Made by a program: the position numbers and the translations under genes. Source: CAVTQY01 sp963736975 (GTDB lineage: Bacteria > Pseudomonadota > Alphaproteobacteria > Acetobacterales > Acetobacteraceae). Taken from it: a stretch of 64,000 bases of DNA. Position 1 is the first letter of the stretch. Every line of letters starts with the position of its first letter. The notes beneath the pieces are model-generated. The model saw nothing but the letters and a program-made list of their open reading frames with translations. It made no database searches and was not told where the DNA came from. This document shows positions 22,388 to 30,897 of this stretch, piece after piece. The stretch lies in assembly GCA_963736975.1 (NCBI GenBank), contig CAVTQY010000001.1, forward strand, positions 2,790,001-2,854,000, written 5' to 3'.

Positions 22388-24221
22388 GCGCCACAATGGC
22401 AGCCAGAGCGGCCGGAGTCATCCCTTGCAGGCGTGCAGCGGCGCCCAAAGAAGCGGGCTGTCCCCGCGCCAACCGCTCCCTGATCTCAGTCGAAAGGCCG
22501 CCGATCTCCTCGAAGGCCACATCCGTCAGCGACACGGCTTCTTCCCTGCGGAAGCCGCGGATATCCGCCTCCTGCCGGTGCAAATACCCAGCGTAGCGGG
22601 CCTGAACCTGAATCTGATCGAGCGCCCGAGCTGGCAGATCCCGCAGCCAGGGAAATTCGGCCGCGAGCATCTCTATTTTCGCGTCGGGGTGCCCCAGCAG
22701 CTCCCACACTGAGCGCCACCTTCCATCGGCCGGCCGCGGAATGCCAAGCGCCTGAAGGTTGCCGGGCAAGGCTCCGTCGCTTTGGGCGCGGGCAGTGCCC
22801 TCGGTTACATTGACCTTATACCGGGCAAAGCGCGCCGCGCGCTCGGGTCCAACACAGCCCCAAGCGACACCCGTCGGGGTGAGCCGCAAGTCGGCATTGT
22901 CGGCTCGGAGAGTGAGGCGGAATTCGGCGCGGGAGGTGAACATGCGATACGGCTCACTCACGCCTTGGGTGGTCAGGTCGTCGATGAGCACGCCGATATA
23001 CGCCTCGGAGCGGTCCAAGCCCACGAGCTCACCACCGCCGGCGCGCCGGGCGGCGTTGATCCCCGCCATGAGACCTTGGGCGCCAGCCTCCTCATAGCCG
23101 GTAGTGCCGTTGATCTGCCCGGCCAGGAAGAGTCCCGGGAGGACACGCACCTCCAGGCCGGGCCTCAGCGCCCGGGGATCGACATAGTCGTATTCCACGG
23201 CGTAGCCGGGGCGGATCATCCTGGCCTGCTCGAGTCCGGGGATCGTCGCCAGCAAATCCCGTTGGACGTCCTCCGGCAGACTGGTCGAGATCCCGTTCGG
23301 ATAAATCGTGTCGTCGTCCAGCCCCTCGGGCTCGAGGAAAATCGTGTGCCGATCGCGTGAGGCAAACCGGACCACCTTGTCCTCGATGGAGGGGCAGTAG
23401 CGCGGGCCCGTACCGGCGATCTGTCCTCCGTAAACTGCGGAGCGATGCAGATTGGCGCGGATGAGGGCGTGAGTCGCCGGGGTGGTCGCGGTGATGTGGC
23501 ACAGGCGCTGCGGATTTTCGATGCGGGCCGTCATCGTGCTGAAGGGTTCCGGGCAGGTGTCGCCGGGGTCGGGCGCCAGTCTCGCCCAATCGATCGTGCG
23601 ACCGTCCAGGCGAGGCGGCGTGCCGGTCTTCAGTCGGCCTAGCGGCAGTTTCAGGCGGGCGAGGGTGTGGGCGAGGCCGATCGCCGGTTGCTCGCCGGCC
23701 CGCCCGGCCGGAGTTTGGCGTTCCCCGATATGGATGACGCCGCGCAGGAAAGTTCCGGTGGTAAGCACCGCGGCGCCGCAAGGGACGCGGAAGCCGTCGG
23801 CGCACGACACGGCGCTGAGGCGGCCAGTGGGGTCGATCTCGAGGTCTTCGGCAGCGGCGGCGCGCACGGTGACGCCGGTAGTGTGGTCAAGAAGCTCTCG
23901 GATAGCACGGCGATACAGCGCGCGATCGGCCTGTGCGCGAGGGCCGCGCACGGCCGGCCCCTTGCTCCGGTTCAGCAGCTTGAAATGGATGCCGGCCATG
24001 TCAGCAGCGCGGCCCATCAGGCCATCGAGTGCGTCGATCTCGCGCACGAGGTGGCCCTTCCCGATGCCACCGATTGCCGGGTTGCACGACATCTCGCCAA
24101 TCGTGTCGAGCCGGTGGGTTAGCAGCAGCGCCCGGGCGCCCATGCGTGCGGCGGCTGCCGCCGCCTCGCAGCCGGCATGGCCGCCGCCGACCACCACCAC
24201 GTCGTAGCTTTTGGTATTCAT
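22350..24221 (-). CDS. mnmG: tRNA uridine-5-carboxymethylaminomethyl modification enzyme MnmG
   Basis: MnmG (GidA) works with MnmE to install the carboxymethylaminomethyl group on wobble U34, using FAD and methylene-tetrahydrofolate. The 623-residue protein has the N-terminal dinucleotide motif VVVGGGHAGCEAA, the CNPAIGGIGKGH block, LKTGTPPRL, and the second conserved region LFLAGQINGTTGYEEAGAQGL, followed by the helical C-terminal domain that binds MnmE. Length is normal. It is followed with overlap by rsmG; mnmE lies about 140 bases upstream. Confidence 0.97.
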   Translation of the reverse strand: MNTKSYDVVVVGGGHAGCEAAAAAARMGARALLLTHRLDTIGEMSCNPAIGGIGKGHLVREIDALDGLMGRAADMAGIHFKLLNRSKGPAVRGPRAQADRALYRRAIRELLDHTTGVTVRAAAAEDLEIDPTGRLSAVSCADGFRVPCGAAVLTTGTFLRGVIHIGERQTPAGRAGEQPAIGLAHTLARLKLPLGRLKTGTPPRLDGRTIDWARLAPDPGDTCPEPFSTMTARIENPQRLCHITATTPATHALIRANLHRSAVYGGQIAGTGPRYCPSIEDKVVRFASRDRHTIFLEPEGLDDDTIYPNGISTSLPEDVQRDLLATIPGLEQARMIRPGYAVEYDYVDPRALRPGLEVRVLPGLFLAGQINGTTGYEEAGAQGLMAGINAARRAGGGELVGLDRSEAYIGVLIDDLTTQGVSEPYRMFTSRAEFRLTLRADNADLRLTPTGVAWGCVGPERAARFARYKVNVTEGTARAQSDGALPGNLQALGIPRPADGRWRSVWELLGHPDAKIEMLAAEFPWLRDLPARALDQIQVQARYAGYLHRQEADIRGFRREEAVSLTDVAFEEIGGLSTEIRERLARGQPASLGAAARLQGMTPAALAAIVAHVRKRVAISRFT

Positions 24222-24362
24222 TCCTCTCCATACACTGCGTATGCGCAGAGTTCTCCTGGCGGGCGGTTCTTATCGCCGGGACCATTGTCTCGCCAGAGCG
24301 GATCCGAATGCGTTATGGCGCATTCCGGTGGGAGGGGAGGCATTGAGGTTTCGTATGTAATG

Positions 24363-25679
24363 TTATTTCCCGATGCAGAACTGGGCGAAGATCGTGTCGA
24401 GGATATCCTCCACACCGACCTGCCCGGTGATGCGGCCGATTGCGCGTAAGGCGAGGCGGAGATCCTCGGCGCGGAGTTCGGGCAGTTCGGCCCGGACGGC
24501 AGCGGCGAGGCGGGTGGCAGCGTCCTGAAGAGCGGCGCGGTGGCGCGCTCGGGTCAACGGAGGAGGGCCCGAGGCGGCGGTTAGGGCGCGGGCTTCCTCG
24601 GACAGGCGGTCGCGGAGAGCGGCGAGGCCCTCGCCCAAGAGGGCGCTGACGCCGATGGCGCCGGGCGGGACGACGCCGCCGAGGTCGATCTTGTTGGTGA
24701 TCTGGAGGTGGGGGGGGTCTTCTCCGTGGGTGTCGCGCCTCCTCCCCCTGACCCCCTCCCGCAAGGGGAGGGGGGAGGCGATTTGAAGGATGAGGTCGGC
24801 GGCGGCGGCGCGGGCGCGGGCGCGGCGGACGCCCTCGGCCTCGATCGGGTCGGTCGAGTCGCGCAGGCCGGCGGTGTCCACCAGCGTGATGGGGACGCCG
24901 GCGAGCACGATGCGGGCTTCCAGGGCATCTCGGGTGGTGCCGGGGGTCGGGGAGACGATGGCGACGTCGCGACCGGCGAGTGCATTCATCAGCGAGGATT
25001 TGCCTACGTTCGGCGGGCCAGTGATGGCGAAGACCAATCCTTCGCGCAGGCGTTCGCCACGGCGGTTGTCCTGCAGGTGGGCGGCGATCTCGGATTGCAG
25101 GGCGGCGAGTTCGGTTGCGATGGCGGCTTCGGTTTCCGGCGGCAGGTCTTCGTCGGGGAAATCGATCAGGGCTTCCTGGTGGGCCATTAAAGAAAGCAGG
25201 CGAGCGGCCCAGTCGCGGTAGATAGTGCTGAGTTCGCCCTCGAGCTGGCGCAGTGCCTGCCGGCGTTGCGCGGCGGTTTCGGCTGCAACGAGATCGCCGA
25301 CAGCCTCGGCTTCGAGGAGGTCCATCCGGCCGTTGAGGAAGGCGCGGCGGGTGAACTCGCCGGGCTCGGCGGGACGGGCGCCGAGGGCGACCAGCGCGTC
25401 GGCAACGCCGTCGAGAACCGCACGGCCGCCGTGCAGGTGAAGTTCGGCTGAATCCTCGCCGGTGTAGGTGCCCGGACCGGGGAGCCACAGAACGATGGCG
25501 CGGTCGAGTTCGGTGCCGGCGGGATCGCGGAGGGTGCGGAGGGAAGCGTGGCGGGGGGCGGGGAGCTTGCGGCAAAGGCCACTGAGCAGGGTGGGTGTGG
25601 CCGGGCCGCTGATGCGGATCACCGTGATGGCAGCGCGGCCCGCACCCGAAGCGGGGGCGAAGATGATGTCGTTGTCCAC
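24363..25679 (-). CDS. mnmE: tRNA modification GTPase MnmE with repeat-derived insertion
   Basis: MnmE is the GTPase partner of MnmG. From GTG 25679 the protein has 438 residues: the folate-binding N-domain (IFAPASGAGRAAI, GPGTYTGEDSAELHLHGG), a helical domain, a G domain with GPPNVGKS (221-228), TPGTTRD, DTAG (268-271) and NKID (329-332), and the C-terminal CIGK whose Cys is conserved. Between DLILQIA and the NKID motif, residues about 302-321 (SPLPLREGVRGRRRDT...) are encoded by the dispersed GC-rich repeat inserted in frame. The frame is open upstream to 25736, but the GTG gives the usual MnmE N-terminus. Confidence 0.95.
   Translation of the reverse strand: MDNDIIFAPASGAGRAAITVIRISGPATPTLLSGLCRKLPAPRHASLRTLRDPAGTELDRAIVLWLPGPGTYTGEDSAELHLHGGRAVLDGVADALVALGARPAEPGEFTRRAFLNGRMDLLEAEAVGDLVAAETAAQRRQALRQLEGELSTIYRDWAARLLSLMAHQEALIDFPDEDLPPETEAAIATELAALQSEIAAHLQDNRRGERLREGLVFAITGPPNVGKSSLMNALAGRDVAIVSPTPGTTRDALEARIVLAGVPITLVDTAGLRDSTDPIEAEGVRRARARAAAADLILQIASPLPLREGVRGRRRDTHGEDPPHLQITNKIDLGGVVPPGAIGVSALLGEGLAALRDRLSEEARALTAASGPPPLTRARHRAALQDAATRLAAAVRAELPELRAEDLRLALRAIGRITGQVGVEDILDTIFAQFCIGK
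24736..24780 (-). repeat. GC-rich palindromic repeat inside mnmE
   Basis: Read on the minus strand this is CCCCTCCCCTTGCGGGAGGG followed by GTCAGGGGGAGGAGGCGCGACACCC in type, the same unit as copies 1 and 2 including the trailing ACCC. It lies in frame in the MnmE G domain and is translated as SPLPLREGVRGRR. Confidence 0.85.
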
Positions 25680-25719
25680 GCAGGGCAGCAAGCGCCCGGA
25701 AGGGCGCGGGTCAAGCGGG

Positions 25720-26457
25720 CTACTTGCCCAGGGCATCGATTGCTTGCACCAGCGGCGTGGGTGGAAGCCGCAGCCAGCTACTGTAGGGCTGGCTCAACTC
25801 GATGATCACCAATACGGCACTCGCTACCGCGAACGCAGCTACCGCAAGCGTCGCGATCGCTGTCCCGGTGCGGTGAACGGTGATACCATATCCGAAAAAC
25901 AGCAGCGAGGTCCAGGACACGAGAACTGTTAAGAACGGCCAGGACATCGAGTTGGTGATTTGCAGCGTTGTCAGTATTCTCTGGTCTGCTATGGAGGAGG
26001 CGATTTCAGCGGCCCGCGAAAGTCGAAATTTCTGTGCGTCCGTTGTTGGCTTCAGCGAGTCCAGCGATGCAGCGAGAGCGTCAATGACGGCGCTACTCTC
26101 CGCGATCGTAGGGGGTGTGTCTCTGCCGCGTCCCCAGTCGTCCTCGTAGGTTTCGATCGCGCCCGCTTTGAGTTGGGCGCGAACGGGCGCCGCTTCGGGG
26201 CCATAGCGGCGCAATACCCCATCAAGTTGCAGCAACCTGGCTGCCGTCACTTCCAAGCCGCTCTTCTGGTTGTTGTAGAATGTATTGGCCGAGGCGATGA
26301 GCAGGCCGAGAACCAAGGCGGTCATCGTCCCGACCAGCCCCGTAACACGATTGATCAGCTCGCGTGTGTCGTCGGACATGTGACGTTGTGGCGGCCACCG
26401 CCGCAGGGTCAGCCCGAAAACGCCGCATCCGAACGTGACCGCGGCCACGACAAGCAC
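25720..26457 (-). CDS. DUF4239 membrane protein
   Basis: The 245-residue protein has two N-terminal hydrophobic segments (about 1-17 and 36-57, VGTMTALVLGLLIASANTFYNN), a soluble middle part, and two C-terminal helices (about 172-192 and 200-220). This is the layout of DUF4239 (bestrophin-like) inner-membrane proteins of unknown function. The start is GTG 26457; a stop lies five codons upstream, so the first few residues may be lost by a shift. It lies upstream of mnmE in the same direction. Confidence 0.75.
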   Translation of the reverse strand: MLVVAAVTFGCGVFGLTLRRWPPQRHMSDDTRELINRVTGLVGTMTALVLGLLIASANTFYNNQKSGLEVTAARLLQLDGVLRRYGPEAAPVRAQLKAGAIETYEDDWGRGRDTPPTIAESSAVIDALAASLDSLKPTTDAQKFRLSRAAEIASSIADQRILTTLQITNSMSWPFLTVLVSWTSLLFFGYGITVHRTGTAIATLAVAAFAVASAVLVIIELSQPYSSWLRLPPTPLVQAIDALGK

Positions 26458-26546
26458 CGTCCAATCCTGAAGTCATTCAGCCGCCTCATCGCCGAGGGTG
26501 TGGTGTCGCGCCCCTGCTCCCTTCCGCAAGCCGAGGGCAGGCCGGC

Positions 26547-26952
26547 CTAGCGCCAGATGTTGGAGGTTGCCAGCTCGATCAACTCGTCCGTACGCCCGTT
26601 GAGCACCGTACGCAGCATATAGAGCGTGAAGCCCTTGGCCATTTCAGTTGTGACCTTGGGCGGCATGGACAGTTCCATGCGATTCACGACGGCATCGATC
26701 ACCGCCGGGCCGGGATGGGCCAGCGCTTCGGTGAGTGTCGATTCGACCTGGGCCGGGTCGCTGATGCGCGTCGTCCGCCGCAAGCTCACCTAGCGCGCGC
26801 GATGGCTGCGGATGAACGCGGCCGCCGGGCCGCCCGCGGCGTCGCAGTGCATCGGTGAAGCCGTTGAGGCTGTCGCCGACCACTCCGTAAATGCGCCTGA
26901 CGCCAGCCGCGGCGAGCGCTTCTGCCATCTGGTCGGCGACGGTGCGTGGCAT
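26547..26952 (-). pseudogene. pyruvate dehydrogenase (quinone)/PoxB-type remnant
   Basis: From ATG 26952 about 30 codons encode the start of a thiamine-diphosphate enzyme of the PoxB type (TVADQMAEALAAAGVRRIYGVVGDSLNGFTDALR). The sequence then degrades and resumes in another frame with the C-terminal end (ISDPAQVESTLTEAL, GPAVIDAVVNRMELSMPP, AKGFTLYMLRTVLNGR, ending at 26547). Some 450 central residues are missing, so it is an internal-deletion remnant. Confidence 0.8.
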
Positions 26953-27063
26953 GGCGATGTCCGTTGTGGGGCTGCACGCGGAGCAGCAGGGCCACATTGA
27001 CCCGTCCGAGGGCCGCTCACAATCTTGGGCGGCCACGCGCCAGAGCAGCCGAGGAGGCCGAAC

Positions 27064-28041
27064 GTGTTGAACCTGTATCCCCGGCGAGAAGAGCATGGCG
27101 AGCCCTTGCCCGATCGGGAGGACGAGTCTCAGGCGGCCAAGCCGATATGGTGGGATTTGTTGAATGGAACCGAGAAGGAACGGGACACGGTCGAGCGTCT
27201 GACCGGGCTGCGGGTGCCGACGCGGGCGGAGGTCAGCGAGATCGAGAGCTCCAGTCGGCTGTATGTTGAAGGGAATGCGTTGTATTTGAGCGCTCCGGTG
27301 ATCACTCACGGGCCGTCCGGCACGCCGGGGACATCGGCCGTGGGGTTGGTTCTGTCGCCGCAGTATCTGATAACGGTGCGGTTCGGAGCGCTGCCGGCGT
27401 TCAACGCGTTCGCCACCCGGTTCAGCTCTACTGCCACTCATCCTGCCACGAGTTGCGAGGCATTCGCCGGGCTGCTGGAGGCGATCGTGGATCGGCTGGC
27501 AGACGTGCTGGAGATGATCGGGGCGCATCTGGACAAGACCTCGGGGGAGATCTTCCACTCGGGGGAGAGCCGACCCCGCCGAGCCGATCAGATGTTGCGC
27601 GAGAACCTTCGGCATGTGGGGCGGATGGGGGACCATATCTCCAAGCTGCGGGACTCGCTTCTGGCGTTCGGGCGGATGGTTCCGTTCGTTACGGATAACG
27701 CGGAGGAGTGGATACCGCAGAAGCTGCAAGGTCAATTCAACGCGCTGCGCAGCGACATAGCGTCGCTGAGAGACTATGACGAGCACCTGAGCAACAAGGT
27801 GCAGTTCCTGCTGGATGCCAGCCTTGGGCTGATCAGCATCCAGCAGAGCGATATTTTCAAGATTTTGACCGTGGTTTCGGTTGTTGGCATCCCACCGACT
27901 TTGGTGGCTGGGATTTACGGGATGAATTTCAAGAACATGCCGGAGTTGAGCTGGGCGTGGGGGTATGAGTATGGCTGGGCGCTGATTATTGTCAGCGCGG
28001 TGATCCCGTTGATCTGGTGCCGGTTGCGGGGGTGGATCTGA
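27064..28041 (+). CDS. corA: CorA-family magnesium/cobalt channel
   Basis: The 325-residue protein has a soluble N-terminal domain, a long helical region and two C-terminal membrane helices joined by the signature YGMNF (in AGIYGMNFKNMPE). CorA forms a pentameric Mg2+ channel in the inner membrane. The start is set at GTG 27064 because AGGAGG lies six bases upstream (27052-27057); the frame is open a further 13 codons without a binding site. It stands alone and divergent from the poxB remnant. Transport of Mg2+ over Co2+ or Zn2+ is not decided by the sequence. Confidence 0.9.
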   Translation: MLNLYPRREEHGEPLPDREDESQAAKPIWWDLLNGTEKERDTVERLTGLRVPTRAEVSEIESSSRLYVEGNALYLSAPVITHGPSGTPGTSAVGLVLSPQYLITVRFGALPAFNAFATRFSSTATHPATSCEAFAGLLEAIVDRLADVLEMIGAHLDKTSGEIFHSGESRPRRADQMLRENLRHVGRMGDHISKLRDSLLAFGRMVPFVTDNAEEWIPQKLQGQFNALRSDIASLRDYDEHLSNKVQFLLDASLGLISIQQSDIFKILTVVSVVGIPPTLVAGIYGMNFKNMPELSWAWGYEYGWALIIVSAVIPLIWCRLRGWI

Positions 28042-28135
28042 TACCGTTTCGTGGAGGCGCTGATTTCGTCATGCCGGCGCACGCGACAGAAGATTCAAAA
28101 CCGAACCCACGAAGCAGCGGAAACGCTTGTTGCGG

Positions 28136-28723
28136 TTACGATCCGGAGTCTCCTTGCGGTCTGCGGGAACTATGTACTTGCAGGCGCGCCGGGTTGCCGA
28201 ACGCGGTTGCACCGTCTGGCACATCGCGAGTGACTACGCTGCCCGCGCCGATCACTGCATGGTCTCCGATGGATATTCCGGGCAGAATGATAGCGCCCGC
28301 CCCGATCCAGACGTTTCGCCCGATCCTCACCGGACGCCCAAATTCAAGGCCGGACGCTCGCTGAGCCGGGTCGCGCGGATGGTCGGCTGCAAGGATCTGC
28401 ACCCCCGGCGCGACCTGCGTACGATCACCGATGTTTACCTCGACGACATCCAGGATCACGCAGTTGAAATTCAGGAATACACCCGCGCCGAGCCGGATGT
28501 TGAAGCCATAGTCGCAGTGGAACGGCGGTCGGATAACCGCGCCCTCTCCGACAGATCCGAGGCGCTCCAGTAGGAGCGCGTGCCGCTCGGGTGGTGTTTT
28601 ATCGAGTGCAGCGTTGTAGCGCGCGAGCCATCGGTGCGTCGCTGCCAACTCGGCTTGAATTTCGGGGGCGCTCGCATCGTAGAGCTCCCCGGCCAGCATC
28701 TTGTCCTTTTCAGTGCGTGCCAT
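28136..28723 (-). CDS. maltose/galactoside O-acetyltransferase-like hexapeptide protein
   Basis: The 195-residue protein matches the Maa/LacA/NodL group of acetyl-CoA-dependent sugar O-acetyltransferases. The N-terminal maltose-acetyltransferase segment (DKMLAGELYDASAPEIQAEL) is followed by left-handed beta-helix hexapeptides (VIRPPFHCDYGFNIRLG, VNIGDRTQVAPGVQI) with the likely catalytic His in AADHP, and the GRNVWIGAGAIILPGISIG block. ATG 28723 gives the usual N-terminus; the longer frame upstream is not coding-like. The acceptor sugar is unknown. Confidence 0.9.
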   Translation of the reverse strand: MARTEKDKMLAGELYDASAPEIQAELAATHRWLARYNAALDKTPPERHALLLERLGSVGEGAVIRPPFHCDYGFNIRLGAGVFLNFNCVILDVVEVNIGDRTQVAPGVQILAADHPRDPAQRASGLEFGRPVRIGRNVWIGAGAIILPGISIGDHAVIGAGSVVTRDVPDGATAFGNPARLQVHSSRRPQGDSGS

Positions 28724-28895
28724 TTTATCCCGCTTCCGCTCCAATCGGGGACAATATCGCGATCCGCGGGTGCTTCGGCACAACGGATAAGTCAAGAAAT
28801 TTGCAGCACGAGCCGCCTTAACAGAATGGGGGTGTTGTTGCGTCGGCTTTGACGCCGCGCCCGACAGCGCCACACACAAAAAGTAAATCACCCAT

Positions 28896-29516
28896 TCACG
28901 GCGGCATGGTGGTCGGCGACGAGAAAGGCTTGGTTGCATCGGTCACAAACATAACCAAGACGCTTAGGTCACTAGTGCCGCTGCTGGACACCTGCATCGG
29001 CGTGTCAGGCGAATGTCCGGGCATGGACTGATCAGCCGAGACACGTTTTATGCCGTCGGGCATCTTTTGGGTGAGTTCGCCGCTCAGCACGTAAAAAGTT
29101 TCCACCCCCGGATGCATGTGCACCGGTGTTTTGGCACCGGGCGGGCCACCGGCCCGGTTGATGCGCAAGAGGTATTCAGGGGCGGTGAATGAGGGCACAG
29201 GCCCTATCTCAGCCACCTTGCTACCGCCGGGCGACGATCCGCCGGGCGGCCCGAGCGTGAAGAGCCAAGCTTTGCCGGCGACTTCAGTGGCGAGCGCCGT
29301 CGGGCTTGCAACGGCTTGCGCCTTGGCGAGAGTTGGGAAGGTGTCAATGCGCCAGAACAACGGGCCAGGTGGCAGCTGCGAAACCCTCTTTTCTGCCACC
29401 GGTGTGATGTCGAATTTCTGCGCTTGGGCCGCCGTCGAGAGAAGCAATGCCCCGATCACCGTTATCCATACGATAAGTGAGCGTCGGAAAGAGTCCGGGA
29501 GACTGATCTTGCCCAT
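28896..29516 (-). CDS. secreted cupin-domain protein
   Basis: The 206-residue product has a signal peptide (IVWITVIGALLLSTAAQA, cleavage near residue 32) and a single cupin barrel with the metal-site motif PVHMHPGVETFYVLSGEL and a later His in PGHSPDTP. Function is unknown; small exported cupins of this kind may be dioxygenase-like or sugar-binding. AGGAGG lies just upstream of ATG 29516. It is followed at some distance by the acetyltransferase gene but there is no sign of an operon. Confidence 0.8.
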   Translation of the reverse strand: MGKISLPDSFRRSLIVWITVIGALLLSTAAQAQKFDITPVAEKRVSQLPPGPLFWRIDTFPTLAKAQAVASPTALATEVAGKAWLFTLGPPGGSSPGGSKVAEIGPVPSFTAPEYLLRINRAGGPPGAKTPVHMHPGVETFYVLSGELTQKMPDGIKRVSADQSMPGHSPDTPMQVSSSGTSDLSVLVMFVTDATKPFSSPTTMPP

Positions 29517-29620
29517 CGTGTCCCCTCCTTTTCTGAGCTGCTCGGAATGAACATCTTCGGCCAGAAGCCGAGAGTAATGAGCTTACCGTATGGTGCCAAC
29601 CCCTCCGCCTGGCGACGCAC

Positions 29621-30110
29621 TATGCCCACGTCAGCACCTACAGCCAGACCCTTGACGCGCAGCTTGACCGGCTACGCGCGGCGATGCACCCACATCTACC
29701 GAGAGGAAGTGACGGGTGCGCGGCGCAACCGGCGGGAATTGCTTAAGCTCCTTCGCGTGATAGGCTCCGGCGACGTGGTGACGGTGACGCACATCGACCG
29801 GTTGGCCCGCTCGACGTTCAACCTGTTCGCCATCGTCAAGCAGATCGTGGACGGCGGCGGACAATTCCGGTCGCTGGCCGAGCCGTGGGCCGACGCGTCC
29901 ACCAGCACCAGGCGGCTGTTGATCGCCGTGTTGGGCGGACTGGCCGATGTAGAACGTGACCCCATCCGCACCCGCACCGCAGAGGGGCGCAGCCGGGCGA
30001 AGGCCGCGGGCAGCACATGGGCCGTCGCTCGAAGCTCACGCCGCAGCAGCAGAACGAGGTACGACGGCGACGGACGCGAACTCTTGCGGAGCTTGCCAAG
30101 AATTACAATG
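29621..30110 (+). pseudogene. serine resolvase remnant, frameshifted
   Basis: Almost the whole length of a Tn3/Pin-type resolvase is present but split over frames. The start is HVSTYSQTLDAQLDRLRAAM (29627-29690). A shift then leads to IYREEVTGARRNRRELLKLL, GSGDVVTVTHIDRLARSTFNLFAIVKQIVD and VLGGLADVERDPIRTRTAEGRSRAKA. A second shift near 30000 leads to GQHMGRRSKLTPQQQNE and LAELAKNYNVG. Two frameshifts inactivate it. It is the longer relative of the remnant at 2381-2680. Confidence 0.8.
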
Positions 30111-30150
30111 TCGGGGCGCGCGACGATTTCGAGGCTTGCGCTGTCCTGCC

Positions 30151-30428
30151 TTACGTCTTCACCAGCTTGGTGAAATCCGATCATTGCTCGACACGGAAGG
30201 CGCGGATGTCGCGCACGGATGCAGGCAGCCACTGCAGCGCCTTAAGCGCCATTATCGCGCCGAACAGATTCGCCAAATCTTCCGAGGGCGTGGTGTAGAG
30301 GCTGCCTTGCACCCGCTCGAACCCGAAACCGGCAAGGGTGCTGCCGATGTCGGCATAGGCTTGCGACACCCCTTTGGGATGGTGCTGCGCGGTGTCGGCA
30401 ACCACAAGATGAACGCGATAGCGAACAT
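30151..30428 (-). pseudogene. VapD-type endoribonuclease toxin, decayed
   Basis: From ATG 30428 the first codons read MFAIAF, then one base is missing and the frame continues as HLVVADTAQHHPKGVSQAY, TLAGFGFERVQGSLY, NLFGAIMALKALQWLPASVRDIRAFRVEQ. The next codon is TGA where the family has Trp, followed by SDFTKLVKT and a stop at 30151. VapD is a Cas2-related ribonuclease toxin of about 95 residues. One frameshift plus one nonsense change make this copy inactive. Its start overlaps the stop of the upstream frame as TGATG. Confidence 0.8.
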
Positions 30429-30634
30429 CAGCGCTCGCGTGGATCGTCCAGAATTTCCGCGAGGCGATGGTCCAATTCCTCGCCGGTTTCGACCACGCGC
30501 ACACGCATGCGGCGATCACCGCCGGGCAGTTCGTCGCCTGTGCCGATGATTTCATAGACGTATGGCCGCTTGGCGCCGCCACTAAGGGTGTGCCGACGTG
30601 AAGATCCGCTCTGGCAGCTGCGAAAGCCGGACAA
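30428..30634 (-). CDS. putative antitoxin-like ORF upstream of vapD
   Basis: A frame ending at 30428 encodes RPYVYEIIGTGDELPGGDRRMRVRVVETGEELDHRLAEILDDPRER. Its stop overlaps the vapD start, the arrangement expected of an antitoxin-toxin pair. The start is uncertain: the only candidate, TTG 30634, lacks a binding site, so the 5' end may also be damaged. The sequence does not show a classical DNA-binding domain. The antitoxin role is inferred from position. Confidence 0.45.
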   Translation of the reverse strand: MSGFRSCQSGSSRRHTLSGGAKRPYVYEIIGTGDELPGGDRRMRVRVVETGEELDHRLAEILDDPRER

Positions 30635-30897
30635 TCTCCTTCGGCCAACGCCGGTCTTTGTGTCGCCAGCGAGACTCTGGAGAGGGCGAGACTGGTCATC
30701 AGATGGGGCCGCTTACGTAATGTAATGCCAGCGGTCATGGGATTAACGTTCTACCTGGCGGTCCGCCGACATTCGTCAGGCAAAGGCGCAGCCCTGTTCC
30801 TAGGCACCTATCGTGATAGATGTGATGACCCTTGAAGATCGGCCATCCCCTTTGCGGCGAAACGAGATGCCGATGGGAATGAGCTTCTCCAGCGGAA

